In this document: positions 17,224-25,452 of the stretch, piece by piece
How the letters are laid out: each line of letters starts with the position of its first letter
How positions within the stretch are numbered: the first letter of the stretch is position 1
Source of the DNA: Stutzerimonas stutzeri
Lineage (GTDB): Bacteria > Pseudomonadota > Gammaproteobacteria > Pseudomonadales > Pseudomonadaceae
Assembly (NCBI RefSeq): GCF_024448715.1
Contig: NZ_JAMOHZ010000008.1
Span: 124,001-188,000 of the forward strand
DNA length: 64,000 nt
Direction of reading: 5' to 3'
Notes under the pieces: generated by a model
Told to the model about the DNA's origin: nothing
What the model saw: the letters and a program-made list of their open reading frames with translations, nothing else
The model's database searches: none
Position numbers and translations under genes: made by a program

Positions 17224-17706
17224 ATGTTTGATGGAAACGCCGAACTGACCATGACCGTACTGATGACTCCGGACAAGGCCAACTTCTCAGGCAATGTACA
17301 TGGCGGCACGCTGCTGAAATATCTCGACGAAGTCGCTTACGCCTGCGCCAGCCGTTACGCCGGGCAGTATGTGGTCACGCTGTCGGTCGATCAGGTGAAT
17401 TTTCGTCAGCCGATCCATGTGGGCGAGCTGGTGACCTTCCTGGCATCGGTCAATTACACCGGCAATACCTCGATGGAGATCGGCATCAAGGTCATTACCG
17501 AAGACATTCGGCACAAGACGGTTCGTCACACAAACAGCTGCTTTTTCACAATGGTCGCGGTCGGCGAGGATGGTCGCCCAACAACCGTGCCCACGCTACA
17601 ACCGCAAACGCTTGATCAGAAGCGCCGTTTCGCCCAGGCCCAGCAGCGCCGGCAGATCCGCCGCGAGCTGGAAGAGCGCTATCAGGCAATCAAGGACGAG
17701 GCCTGA
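17224..17706 (+). CDS. acyl-CoA thioesterase, hotdog fold (YciA/BACH type)
   Basis: A 160-residue single hotdog-domain thioesterase. The signature GNVHGGTLLKYLDEVAYACASRYAG gives the catalytic Asp and the substrate-binding helix. The strand QYVVTLSVDQVNFRQPIHVGELVTF and the later HTNSCFFTMVAV match acyl-CoA hydrolases. It would hydrolyse acyl-CoA to free acid and CoA in the cytoplasm. The C-terminal 35 residues are charged and helical (QKRRFAQAQQRRQIRRELEE), as in related pseudomonad proteins. It is divergent from katB and monocistronic. Confidence 0.88.
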   Translation: MFDGNAELTMTVLMTPDKANFSGNVHGGTLLKYLDEVAYACASRYAGQYVVTLSVDQVNFRQPIHVGELVTFLASVNYTGNTSMEIGIKVITEDIRHKTVRHTNSCFFTMVAVGEDGRPTTVPTLQPQTLDQKRRFAQAQQRRQIRRELEERYQAIKDEA

Positions 17707-17798
17707 GTTAAGCTGCCTCCAGCCATGGCCAACGCGGTAGACAGCCAATCCAGCCGGTCCGGCGTTCAGACCGGAACACGCAGCAACACTATATGACA

Positions 17799-17847
17799 CT
17801 GCATTGCGGTTCCCGTCGCGCTTGACACGACGGGAACCGCAATGCAG
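17799..17847. repeat. perfect 20-base inverted repeat (hairpin)
   Basis: Arm CTGCATTGCGGTTCCCGTCG (17799-17818) and its exact reverse complement (17828-17847) flank the nine-base loop CGCTTGACA. It lies between the thioesterase stop and yjdM, about 90 bases downstream of the former. No T-run follows on either strand, so it may be a repeat element, a processing site or an unusual terminator. Confidence 0.8.
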
Positions 17848-17901
17848 GCAAAACCTTATACAATCCGCGGCTTTTTGCATCATCCCAACCGAGGATCTGC
17901 C

Positions 17902-18243
17902 GTGAGCTCTTTGCCGCCCTGCCCCATCTGCAATTCCGAATACACCTACGAGGACGGCCCGATGCTGGTCTGCCCCGAGTGCGCCCACGAGTGGTCCGGC
18001 GCGACGCCCGAGGCGTCTGCCGATGATGAAAAGATCATCAGGGATTCGGTCGGGAATGCCCTGCAGGACGGAGATACCGTCACTGTGATCAAGGACCTCA
18101 AGGTCAAGGGCTCGTCGCTGGTGGTGAAAGTCGGTACCAAGGTCAAGAACATCCGCCTGTGTGATGGCGACCATGACATCGACTGCAAAATCGACGGCAT
18201 CGGCGCGATGAAGCTGAAGTCCGAATTCGTGCGTAAGGTCTGA
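17902..18243 (+). CDS. yjdM: YjdM/PhnA-family zinc-ribbon protein
   Basis: A 113-residue protein starting at GTG with GAGGA upstream. The zinc ribbon C7-x2-C10 / C24-x2-C27 (CPIC and CPEC) is followed by ECAHEWSG and the PhnA core [17 protein letters not shown] and [20 protein letters not shown]. This is the protein once called alkylphosphonate uptake protein PhnA. Despite that name, the E. coli protein lies outside the C-P lyase pathway and its role is unclear. Longer in-frame starts exist but would add an unlikely leader preceding the ribbon. Confidence 0.92.
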   Translation: MSSLPPCPICNSEYTYEDGPMLVCPECAHEWSGATPEASADDEKIIRDSVGNALQDGDTVTVIKDLKVKGSSLVVKVGTKVKNIRLCDGDHDIDCKIDGIGAMKLKSEFVRKV

Positions 18244-18301
18244 ACACTATTGCGCGCTCGATGAATCGCCTCCGTCGGTCCGCCGAGCGGAAAGCGACGC
18301 C

Positions 18302-18378
18302 GTAGGGTGGGCTTCAGCCCACAACCGGGTGCGAGGTTCGTGGTGGGCTAAAGCGGAACGCCGCCCGGCCCACCCTAC
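18302..18378. repeat. dispersed palindromic repeat, GTAGGGTGGGC family
   Basis: Terminal arms GTAGGGTGGGC (18302-18312) and GCCCACCCTAC (18368-18378) are exact inverse complements, with further internal GGGCTTCAGCCC and GTGGGCTAAAGC words. The same family appears twice at 31787-31909. Located in the convergent spacer between yjdM and speA. Confidence 0.8.
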
Positions 18379-18436
18379 GGGCTGGTGCTATTGAGTCGCA
18401 GGCTGAATCACATGCGACACCCAACACCCTGACTCT

Positions 18437-18487
18437 GTAGGAGCTAGCTTGCTAGCGATCAGGTGCCAACGACTGGCACCTGATCGC
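18437..18487. repeat. REP element fused to a 14-base perfect hairpin
   Basis: TAGGAGCTAGCTTGCTAGCG is a REP. Its end merges into arm GCGATCAGGTGCCA (18455-18468), loop ACGAC, and the exact inverse arm (18474-18487). The hairpin stands 13 bases downstream of the speA stop and could terminate or stabilise that transcript, though no T-run follows. Confidence 0.75.
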
Positions 18488-18499
18488 CGGTCGACCCAA

Positions 18500-20413
18500 T
18501 CAAGGCGTCAGGTAAGAAGATCGCGTCAGCCCCAACCGCAACGCATCGATGTACTGGGTGCGCTCTTTGGCGCTGAGACGAGCACTGGAAACCTTGTCGC
18601 GGTAGTAGGTCATCAGCTCCTCGGGCGACAGGTGCACGTAGCGCAGCATGTCCTCGATGGTGTCGTGGGTCTCGATGCCGGCGTGGTAGAAGCTGCCGTC
18701 CTCGCGCTGATAGACGTTCACCGAATCGGTGTCGCCGAACAGGTTGTGCATGTCACCGAGAATTTCCTGGTAGGCGCCGACCAGGAAGACCCCGAGGAAA
18801 TACTCCTCTCCCGCCTGGATTTCATGCACCGGCATGCTGTTTTCGATGCTCTGCTCGTCAACGTAATGTTTGATCTTGCCGTCGGAGTCGCAGGTCAAAT
18901 CCTGCAGCACGGCGCGACGCACCGGTTCTTCGGTTAAACGCTGTAGCGGCACGATTGGCAGAATCTGGTCGATCGCCCAGGTGTCCGGCAGGCTCTGGAA
19001 TACCGAGAAATTGCAGATGTACTTGTCAGCCAGCTTGTCGTTGAGCTCGTCAAGTACCGCGCGATGCGAGCGCTGGCGCGCCTTGAGCTGGTTATAGAGA
19101 CGACGACAGATGGCGAAGTAGCTTTGCTCAGCCAGCGCCTTCTGCGCCAGGGACAACTTGCCGGAAGCGTATTGCGCGGCGGCCTCGCTCATGTAATGGG
19201 TGGCGCGCCAGTAGGTTTCGGTGACCATCTCCGGATCGGACGGGCCAAGCAGATCGGCGAGCGCCTGGACGATCTCGGGGAGCTCGTCGTAATTCTCGAT
19301 GGTCGGCGCCTCGTCGTTGTGGCGCTCGAAGTCGGTCACTTGCATCACCAACACCGCGTGGTGCGCGGTCATGGCTCGGCCGCTTTCAGAGAAGATATGC
19401 GGGTGCGGCAACTCTTGGCGATCGCAGAACTCCTTGAGCATCCCGACCACGGTACCGGCGTATTCGTCGATGTCGTAGTTGATCGAACTGGCGTTGCGCG
19501 AATGCGTGCCGTCGTAGTCGACGCCCAGCCCACCTCCCACGTCGATATGGTCGACCGGCAAGCCCAGCGCGCGCAGCTCGGCGTAGTACCGAATCGCTTC
19601 ACGGAAGCCTTCGCGGTAATCGGCGAGGTTGGCAATTTGCGAGCCCATGTGGAAATGCAGCAGTCGCACGCCCTGCTCGACCCCCGCCGCACGGAAGCGC
19701 TCGATGACGGTAAGTAATTGGGCCGCCGACAGGCCGAACTTGGATTTTTCGCCCCCCGTATCAGCCCACTTACTCGACGCTAACGATGACAGCCGCACTC
19801 GCAGACCGACCTGTGGAAGGATCTTCAGCTCGGCGGCTTCCTCGATGACCATGCCCACTTCAGACATCTTTTCGATGACGATGAACACGTTGTGTCCGAG
19901 CTTCTGCCCCATCAGCGCCAGGCGAATGAATTCTCGATCCTTGTAGCCGTTGCAAACGATGGTGCCGCCCTTCGGCGCCAGCGCCAACACGGCCATCAGC
20001 TCTGGTTTGGAGCCCGCTTCAAGGCCGATCGCGACGTTCTGCGTGGCGATGATGTTTTCCACCACCGCCTCTTGCTGGTTTACCTTGATCGGATACAAGG
20101 CGGTGTACTTGCTCTGGTATTCCAGCCGTTCGATGTTGGAATCGAACGCGCCGGTCAGCCGGCGAACACGGTCCTGCAGGATGTCCGGGAAGCGCACCAG
20201 CAACGGCAAAGTCAACCCCGCATCACGCAGCTGCTCGATCAGCCCGGTGAATTCGATCGGCTCGCCAACCGGCCCTTGCGGGCGCACTTCGACCTGACCG
20301 TCATCGCTGATCGAGAAATAACCCGCGCCCCAATGACGAATGCCGTAAACGCTACGGCTGTCCGCTGCGGTCCATTGGCTGCCGTCGTCTTTACGTGTGC
20401 GTCGTACGGGCAT
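18500..20413 (-). CDS. speA: biosynthetic arginine decarboxylase
   Basis: A 637-residue fold-III PLP enzyme that converts arginine to agmatine, the first step of one putrescine route. The PLP lysine is K110 in [15 protein letters not shown]. The glycine loop [17 protein letters not shown] and the C-terminal [14 protein letters not shown]-like tail follow the E. coli SpeA plan. [19 protein letters not shown]-terminus is typical of the family. No speB or other polyamine gene is adjacent. It is followed by a REP/hairpin. The ATG is preceded by AGGAGG about six bases upstream (TCAGGAGGCTTAG on the coding strand). Confidence 0.96.
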   Translation of the reverse strand: MPVRRTRKDDGSQWTAADSRSVYGIRHWGAGYFSISDDGQVEVRPQGPVGEPIEFTGLIEQLRDAGLTLPLLVRFPDILQDRVRRLTGAFDSNIERLEYQSKYTALYPIKVNQQEAVVENIIATQNVAIGLEAGSKPELMAVLALAPKGGTIVCNGYKDREFIRLALMGQKLGHNVFIVIEKMSEVGMVIEEAAELKILPQVGLRVRLSSLASSKWADTGGEKSKFGLSAAQLLTVIERFRAAGVEQGVRLLHFHMGSQIANLADYREGFREAIRYYAELRALGLPVDHIDVGGGLGVDYDGTHSRNASSINYDIDEYAGTVVGMLKEFCDRQELPHPHIFSESGRAMTAHHAVLVMQVTDFERHNDEAPTIENYDELPEIVQALADLLGPSDPEMVTETYWRATHYMSEAAAQYASGKLSLAQKALAEQSYFAICRRLYNQLKARQRSHRAVLDELNDKLADKYICNFSVFQSLPDTWAIDQILPIVPLQRLTEEPVRRAVLQDLTCDSDGKIKHYVDEQSIENSMPVHEIQAGEEYFLGVFLVGAYQEILGDMHNLFGDTDSVNVYQREDGSFYHAGIETHDTIEDMLRYVHLSPEELMTYYRDKVSSARLSAKERTQYIDALRLGLTRSSYLTP

Positions 20414-20533
20414 CTAAGCCTCCTGAGAAATTGGTGGTCTGTCGGGCGGTAGGGCACGACAGAAAAGCTATCCCGGTTGGACAGCCGATGCGCAAGGAAA
20501 TAAGCGCAAACGCGTGATCAGATCGTAACGAGT

Positions 20534-20905
20534 TCAACCGCCGGATTTTTTTGCCTTGAATCCACGCTTGGTCAGTTCATCCAGAAGAAGCTGAACATGA
20601 TCGCCCTGGATTTCGATAATCCCGTCCTTGAGCGCGCCACCGGTGCCGCAGCGACGCTTGAGTGCGCTGGCGAGCTCCTTAAGTTCGGCCTCGGCAAGCG
20701 GTACGCCAGCGACGGTCGTCACGGTTTTTCCGCCCCGCCCTTTGCTCTCCCGACGAACACGGGCGATGCCATCACCTTCGGGGATTACCGACTGCTTGCA
20801 AACACAGGCATCCAACGGCTGGCTGCAATCCGGGCAGTGCCGCCCCGCATCGGTGGAAAAGACCAGGCCGCCAAGGCCTGAGAAAGAGGTGGTTTTCTTG
20901 GCCAC
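20534..20905 (-). CDS. yciH: SUI1/eIF1-family translation factor YciH
   Basis: A 123-residue protein beginning at GTG (VAKKTTSFSGLGGLVFST), chosen because GAGG lies six bases upstream; a longer ATG-started frame would add 19 unrelated residues. An N-terminal CPDCSQPLDACVCK four-cysteine segment probably binds zinc. The SUI1 domain follows (IARVRRESKGRGGKTVTTVAG to VQLLLDELTKRGFKAKKSGG). Bacterial YciH can mimic IF3-like discrimination during initiation and may regulate translation under stress. Confidence 0.92.
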   Translation of the reverse strand: MAKKTTSFSGLGGLVFSTDAGRHCPDCSQPLDACVCKQSVIPEGDGIARVRRESKGRGGKTVTTVAGVPLAEAELKELASALKRRCGTGGALKDGIIEIQGDHVQLLLDELTKRGFKAKKSGG

Positions 20906-21037
20906 ACTAACCTCTTGAGCGAAGAAATCGGCGCGGCGACACCCAGCGCCACACAGCCGCACAATTTAACAGCAAAACCGGCCTACACGTAGGCCTGAGG
21001 CTCACAGGAAGTCCATCCGTCGGCCGGAGGTTCGATC

Positions 21038-22120
21038 TCAGAGCCGGCCAACCGGCGCATATGGCGCTGGGTTCAGAGCAGCCTCATGCCCCAGCATCAG
21101 ATCCGCCAGCAATTGGCAGGACGCCGGAGCCAGTACCAGACCGTTACGAAAGTGTCCGCAGTTGAGCCAGAGGCCGTCGTGACCGGGTACTGGCCCGATA
21201 TAAGGGATGCCCTCGGGTGAAGCCGGACGCAACCCGGCCCAGTGCTTGACTACAGTCGCACCGGCCAGCGCCGGTAACAGTTCGATAGCGCTGGCTCTGA
21301 GGCTCTCGAGCGCGTCTTCGGTTGGCGTTTTGTCAAAGCCGACGTCTTCCAACGTACTGCCTACCAGGATATGACCGTCTCGCCGCGGAATTGCATAGCG
21401 TCGCTTGGCGAGCACCATACTCGGCAGAAAGTCCTCGGCGCACTTGAACAGAATCATCTGCCCCTTCATCGGTTTGACTGGCAACTCCAGCCCCAGCGTG
21501 GCCAACAAATTACCGCTCCACGCCCCGGCGGCAACCACAACCCGTTCGGCTCGCACTTCGCCCTGCGCCGTGTGGACTCCAAGAATCCGCTCGCCGTCAC
21601 GAATGAAAGCGGTAACCGGGCAACGTTCGATCACCTGCACATTCGGCATCTTGGCGAGCGCTTCCCGTAGGGCCCGCAAAAGCTGTGGATTGCGCACGTT
21701 GGCGACACCCGGCATGAATATCGCCCGGGAGAAGCCTTCGCCAAGCTCGGGTACCGCCGTGTGCACTTGCTCCATTGGCACTCGCCCCAGAGCACGCCCC
21801 TGGCGTTCGGCCCAGGCTAACGCCTCGTCCTCATCTTCCAGATCCAGCCAGTAGAGTCCGGTCTCGTACACCTCGGGATTGATCCCGGTTTGCTCAAACA
21901 GACGTTCCCCCAGCTGCGGATAGAACGCCTGCGACCAATGCGCCAGCGCCGTCACCGCCGGGCTGTAGCGCCACGGGTACAGCGGAGACACGATACCTCC
22001 ACCAGCCCAGGAGGCTTCGGCGCCCGTCTCGCCCGATTCGAGCAGGACGACTGTCTGGCCTGCTCTCGCCAGTAGGTAGGTGGAAAGCAGTCCAATGACT
22101 CCTCCTCCGACGACGATCAT
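21038..22120 (-). CDS. thiO: glycine oxidase ThiO
   Basis: A 360-residue FAD-dependent amine oxidase (DAO family) that makes dehydroglycine for the thiazole half of thiamine. The N-terminal dinucleotide motif is MIVVGGGVIGLLSTYLLARAG with ESGETGAEASWAGGGI after it. The C-terminal half has WAGLRPASPEGIPYIGPVPG and the closing GHFRNGLVLAP. The ATG at 22120 has GGAG seven bases upstream; a GTG nine codons earlier is an alternative. It is divergent from the pilin operon. As in many pseudomonads it stands apart from the thiG/thiS genes. Confidence 0.92.
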   Translation of the reverse strand: MIVVGGGVIGLLSTYLLARAGQTVVLLESGETGAEASWAGGGIVSPLYPWRYSPAVTALAHWSQAFYPQLGERLFEQTGINPEVYETGLYWLDLEDEDEALAWAERQGRALGRVPMEQVHTAVPELGEGFSRAIFMPGVANVRNPQLLRALREALAKMPNVQVIERCPVTAFIRDGERILGVHTAQGEVRAERVVVAAGAWSGNLLATLGLELPVKPMKGQMILFKCAEDFLPSMVLAKRRYAIPRRDGHILVGSTLEDVGFDKTPTEDALESLRASAIELLPALAGATVVKHWAGLRPASPEGIPYIGPVPGHDGLWLNCGHFRNGLVLAPASCQLLADLMLGHEAALNPAPYAPVGRL

Positions 22121-22181
22121 TCTTTGCTCCAAGCTACCCTCCGGCACGCTGGTTCACATTTTTGGCTTTCAATCCTTGGAC

Positions 22182-22197
22182 TGGCTGCCATGTTGCT
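22182..22197 (+). promoter_or_regulatory. candidate sigma-54 promoter for the minor pilin operon
   Basis: TGGCTGCCATGTTGCT has the invariant GG and GC dinucleotides at the exact -24/-12 spacing (TGGC-N7-TTGC). It lies about 90 bases upstream of the first pilin start. A weak AlgR-like word, GCGTTCTTC, follows at 22205. In P. aeruginosa pilA is RpoN-dependent and the fimU operon is AlgR-dependent; control here is untested. Confidence 0.4.
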
Positions 22198-22286
22198 CTA
22201 AAAGCGTTCTTCGCCGACGTGGGTCGGTAGCAACAAGACAGCACCGCCAGGAAGGCGGCACATGATACGTGCAAAGGAACCGCACT

Positions 22287-22805
22287 ATGCCGAACAAGGA
22301 TCAGGGCTTCACGCTTATCGAACTGTTGATAACCCTCACCGTACTCGCGATCGTATTGGCGTTAGCGATACCGACCTTCACTTCTATTATTGACTCGCTT
22401 CGACAGCGTACGCAGGTCAACCAGCTACTAGCAGACCTCAACTTCGCAAGAAGCAGGGCGATAACCAGTAGGCGCCCAGTGAGTATCTGCGCTGGAGAGT
22501 CGGGCTGTGACGGGCTTGCGAGATGGAGCGGCCAAATCCTTGTATTCGACGACTTGGACGCTAACGGAGTCCTTGACGAGCAAGACACTCCGTTACGTAT
22601 CTCGACGGTAGCGACCAGCCACTCGTGGAGGTGGCGAAATTTTAGAAAGCAACGTCACATGACCTTCAAACCTGACGGCACGACTCACAGCCTCAACGGC
22701 ACCTTTATCTTGTGCCGCCAGGACGCGAAGCTGAGAAAGATTGTGATCAACATCACAGGCCGCGCGAGACTTGATACACCCACTACCGACGACCATTGCA
22801 CCTAA
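22287..22805 (+). CDS. fimT: type IV pilin-like protein, GspH/FimT family
   Basis: A 172-residue minor-pilin-like protein. A short leader MPNKDQG precedes the PilD cleavage site and the hydrophobic N-methylated helix FTLIELLITLTVLAIVLALA (E5 conserved). The C-terminal GspH/FimT domain contains CAGESGCDG, WSGQILVFDDLDANG and a closing disulfide-type CRQDAK...HCT. It is the first of two FimT/FimU-type genes; the fimT label rests on order and is not certain. The ATG chosen follows AAAGGAA; a start six codons earlier would lengthen the leader. Confidence 0.82.
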   Translation: MPNKDQGFTLIELLITLTVLAIVLALAIPTFTSIIDSLRQRTQVNQLLADLNFARSRAITSRRPVSICAGESGCDGLARWSGQILVFDDLDANGVLDEQDTPLRISTVATSHSWRWRNFRKQRHMTFKPDGTTHSLNGTFILCRQDAKLRKIVINITGRARLDTPTTDDHCT

Positions 22806-22880
22806 GATGCCGCACAACCTTCCAAACCGACCGGACGTCCGGGCAGGATGGGAAGCGCAACGGTTAATCGGGATGATCTG

Positions 22881-23396
22881 ATGACTCTAAAATCGAGAAA
22901 AACCATGCGGCATTCCCGAGGTTTCACCCTTATCGAGTTGCTTATCACATTGGCTGTTCTGGCTATTGTATTGGCAATTGCAGCGCCCTCATTCACGAAC
23001 CTCATTCAGAGCAATCGGACCCAGACGATCTCAAACGATCTTATGGGTGCGTTGCAGTACGCCCGCTCCGAAGCTGTGAAGAGAGGTGTGAGGGTCGATG
23101 TCTGCAGACGCAACGGCAACGTCTGTGCGAATGCGGTGACTTGGGGTAACGGGTGGCTGGTCAAGGTTAATGGTGGCGACGTACTCCGCGTATGGGACGC
23201 GGTTGGCGGCCAGGACACCGTCACCGGGCCTAACGAAACCCTGACCTATCGCCCGAACGGCCTGCTGAACAAAGCGTCCGGTGCGGCTGATGTGCAATTT
23301 GTGGTTGCTCACACAAATTGCGCCGGCAAGGCCCAGTACACCATCGCACTGACGGCGACAGGACGAGCCACGAGCGCAAAAGGAACCTGCCCATGA
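22881..23396 (+). CDS. fimU: minor type IV pilin FimU-type
   Basis: A 171-residue class III-signal pilin. The leader MTLKSRKTMRHSRG precedes FTLIELLITLAVLAIVLAIA with the conserved Glu. An internal ATG (22905) giving the six-residue leader MRHSRG is an equally good start; both have weak ribosome sites. The GspH/FimT domain follows (NDLMGALQYARSEAVKRG, VCRRNG, WGNGWLVKVNGG, LTATGRATSAKGTCP). Minor pilins of this kind prime assembly and sit at the pilus tip with PilVWX-PilY1. The stop overlaps the pilV start (ATGA). Confidence 0.85.
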   Translation: MTLKSRKTMRHSRGFTLIELLITLAVLAIVLAIAAPSFTNLIQSNRTQTISNDLMGALQYARSEAVKRGVRVDVCRRNGNVCANAVTWGNGWLVKVNGGDVLRVWDAVGGQDTVTGPNETLTYRPNGLLNKASGAADVQFVVAHTNCAGKAQYTIALTATGRATSAKGTCP

Positions 23397-23860
23397 GACG
23401 AAATCTGAAGATTCCAGCTATTCAGCGCGGCGCGACGCTTATTGAAGTGCTCGTGGCGATGCTGATTCTTTCGGTTGGGCTGCTGGGCCTGGCCGGCATG
23501 CAGATGACGGCATTGCAAAGCAACCAGAGCGCTTATTACCGATCCCAAGCCACGGTACTCGCCTACGACGTCATCGACCGCATGCGCGCCAACCGCTCCG
23601 ACGCGCTAAACGGCGTTTATGACATTGCGCTGAAGAACGAAGCCTGCGACCCCGATCTCGACCCCAGTGGAACTCTCGCCCAGAGGGATGTGGCGGAATG
23701 GTTGAACTCCCTGTCTTGCTTACTTTCGGCCGATGCCCGCGGCAGCGTTGTGCGTAACGGGCGTTTGTTCACGATTTCCATCGAGTGGAACGACAACCGC
23801 GGCCGCATCGACGCCGAGAATGACGATCCCGAAAAATTTGTCTACCGGACTCAGCTATGA
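23393..23860 (+). CDS. pilV: type IV minor pilin PilV
   Basis: A 155-residue minor pilin. The leader ends in QRG, followed by ATLIEVLVAMLILSVGLLGLAGMQ, the PilV-type helix with E5 conserved. The segment QSAYYRSQATVLAYDVIDRMRANRSDA is diagnostic of PilV. A cysteine pair (ACDPDLDP, LSCLL) may form a disulfide. It overlaps both neighbours by ATGA junctions, so the cluster is translationally coupled. It works with PilW, PilX, FimU and PilE in the tip complex carrying PilY1. Confidence 0.93.
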   Translation: MRRNLKIPAIQRGATLIEVLVAMLILSVGLLGLAGMQMTALQSNQSAYYRSQATVLAYDVIDRMRANRSDALNGVYDIALKNEACDPDLDPSGTLAQRDVAEWLNSLSCLLSADARGSVVRNGRLFTISIEWNDNRGRIDAENDDPEKFVYRTQL

Positions 23861-24939
23861 AACCAGTCTCTTTCAACCGGCAAATGGGCCTCTCGCTCAT
23901 CGAGCTGATGGTCGCCATGCTGATTAGCCTGATCTTGCTCGGCGGCGTCCTGCAGGTCTTCTTGTCCAGCAAAGACATGTACCGCACCAATACGGCGGTT
24001 GCCCGTGTACAGGAAGCGGGACGCTTTGCGACGGAGTTTATTGCGTTCGACGTGCGCCAGGCGGGTTATAAAGGGGAGTGTTTAAGCGAGCCACTCAATC
24101 AGCTTGACCTCTCGAAAGCTTCCTATTCAGTCGATGATAAAAACTCTTACAGCACAAATCCGGCGGTCCAGGGCTGGGATAACAGTAAGCCAGTAGTTTT
24201 CGAAGCTGCAGATGCGATACGCGCCAACACCGATGCGTTTATTGTGAAATACGCGGGCGCCGGCACGGAATTCGAATCCAATGGAAATAATAAGGTCGGC
24301 GCTGGCAATCTCGGTGTGAAAGGTGAGACTGGGGCCTATAGCGGTCAAATTGTCTTAGTAGCGAACTCAACTGGTTGTGACATATTTCAGAACACGAATA
24401 GTGGTAATGCGAGCACATTTCAAACGAACGGTAACAACGAAATTCCGGGCAATACAAAGGCCGGCATGAGCCAAGCCTATAACGGCAGGTTTACGGCGCA
24501 CATTTTACGCAGCCACACCTACTTCATTCGCGACAATGCTGACGAAGGTCGGCTTCCTTCGCTAGTCCGCAAGGTACTCAGTCCGAGCAGAGCAGATGAA
24601 GAGCTCGTCGAAGGCATCATCGACATGCAAGTCACCTACGGAATCGACAAGGATGGTGACCGCCTTGCAGACGAGTACGTGAAAGCGGGAACCAACAACC
24701 TCACCGCTACCGGCGCAGGTGACTGGGACAAGGTGGTTTCGGCGCGGATTTCCATGCTCGCCATCAGCCCCGAAACGAACGTGCTAGACGAGCCACAGCA
24801 GTTCGTCTATCCGCCAGTGGTTGGCATCGACAGAGATGATGAGTACGCCCTCTACGACGACGGCACGGTGACCATTAAGGACAACCGCGTCGCCCAGGTG
24901 TACACCACAACCGTCGCCATACGGAATCGTTTGCCATGA
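23857..24939 (+). CDS. pilW: type IV minor pilin PilW
   Basis: A 360-residue minor pilin with leader MKPVSFNRQMG and helix LSLIELMVAMLISLILLGGVLQVF. The next segment, YRTNTAVARVQEAGRFATEFIAFDVRQAGYKG, is the PilW hallmark. The middle (about 80-215) is rich in Asn, Ser and Gly and visibly AT-richer than the flanks, suggesting a variable or transferred surface region. The conserved end resumes at DEELVEGIIDMQVTYGID and AQVYTTTVAIRNRLP. Coupled to pilV and pilX by four-base overlaps. Confidence 0.93.
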   Translation: MKPVSFNRQMGLSLIELMVAMLISLILLGGVLQVFLSSKDMYRTNTAVARVQEAGRFATEFIAFDVRQAGYKGECLSEPLNQLDLSKASYSVDDKNSYSTNPAVQGWDNSKPVVFEAADAIRANTDAFIVKYAGAGTEFESNGNNKVGAGNLGVKGETGAYSGQIVLVANSTGCDIFQNTNSGNASTFQTNGNNEIPGNTKAGMSQAYNGRFTAHILRSHTYFIRDNADEGRLPSLVRKVLSPSRADEELVEGIIDMQVTYGIDKDGDRLADEYVKAGTNNLTATGAGDWDKVVSARISMLAISPETNVLDEPQQFVYPPVVGIDRDDEYALYDDGTVTIKDNRVAQVYTTTVAIRNRLP

Positions 24940-25451
24940 AACAGGGATCTTTCGGCTATTCGAAGCAACAGGGTGCTGTCCTACTCGTTGCGCTCATTAT
25001 GTTGCTATTGCTCACCATCCTCGGCGCAGCGGCGATGCGCGATACCAATCTACAGGAACGAATGGCAGGCAATATGCGCGATCACAACCTCGCGTTCCAG
25101 GCCGCCGAGGCCGCCTTGCGCTTTGCCGAGCAGGAAGTCAAAACAGACTACGCCAACCTGATCGATGATGTGCAATACCCGATCAATGATGAAGATCCGG
25201 AAGTCGTGACCTTCACCAAATTCACCGGGGAAGTAGACAGCAAGCCCACCTACACCATCACCCGGCTCCCCCACCCTGGACAGCTCGATATGCAGAACAT
25301 GGTCAACCCGGAAACTGCCGGAGGGGACTCGCTCGCCGCCGGCGAGTCGCTGATTCTTGATTTCGTTCTAGTACGCATCGAAGCCACCGGCACCGGCGCC
25401 AGCCCGGACTCGAAGGTCACCCTTCGTTCCCTGTATTTCGTAGAGGAGTGA
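24936..25451 (+). CDS. pilX: type IV minor pilin PilX
   Basis: A 171-residue minor pilin. The leader ends SKQQG, then AVLLVALIMLLLLTILGAAAMRDTNLQERMAGNMRDHNLAFQAAEAALR, a near-canonical PilX/PilX_N sequence. The usual Glu at position 5 of the mature helix is absent (A-V-L-L-V), as is normal for PilX-type tip pilins. The C-terminal half is acidic. It overlaps pilW and ends two bases before pilY1. Confidence 0.93.
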   Translation: MKQGSFGYSKQQGAVLLVALIMLLLLTILGAAAMRDTNLQERMAGNMRDHNLAFQAAEAALRFAEQEVKTDYANLIDDVQYPINDEDPEVVTFTKFTGEVDSKPTYTITRLPHPGQLDMQNMVNPETAGGDSLAAGESLILDFVLVRIEATGTGASPDSKVTLRSLYFVEE

Positions 25452-25452
25452 C

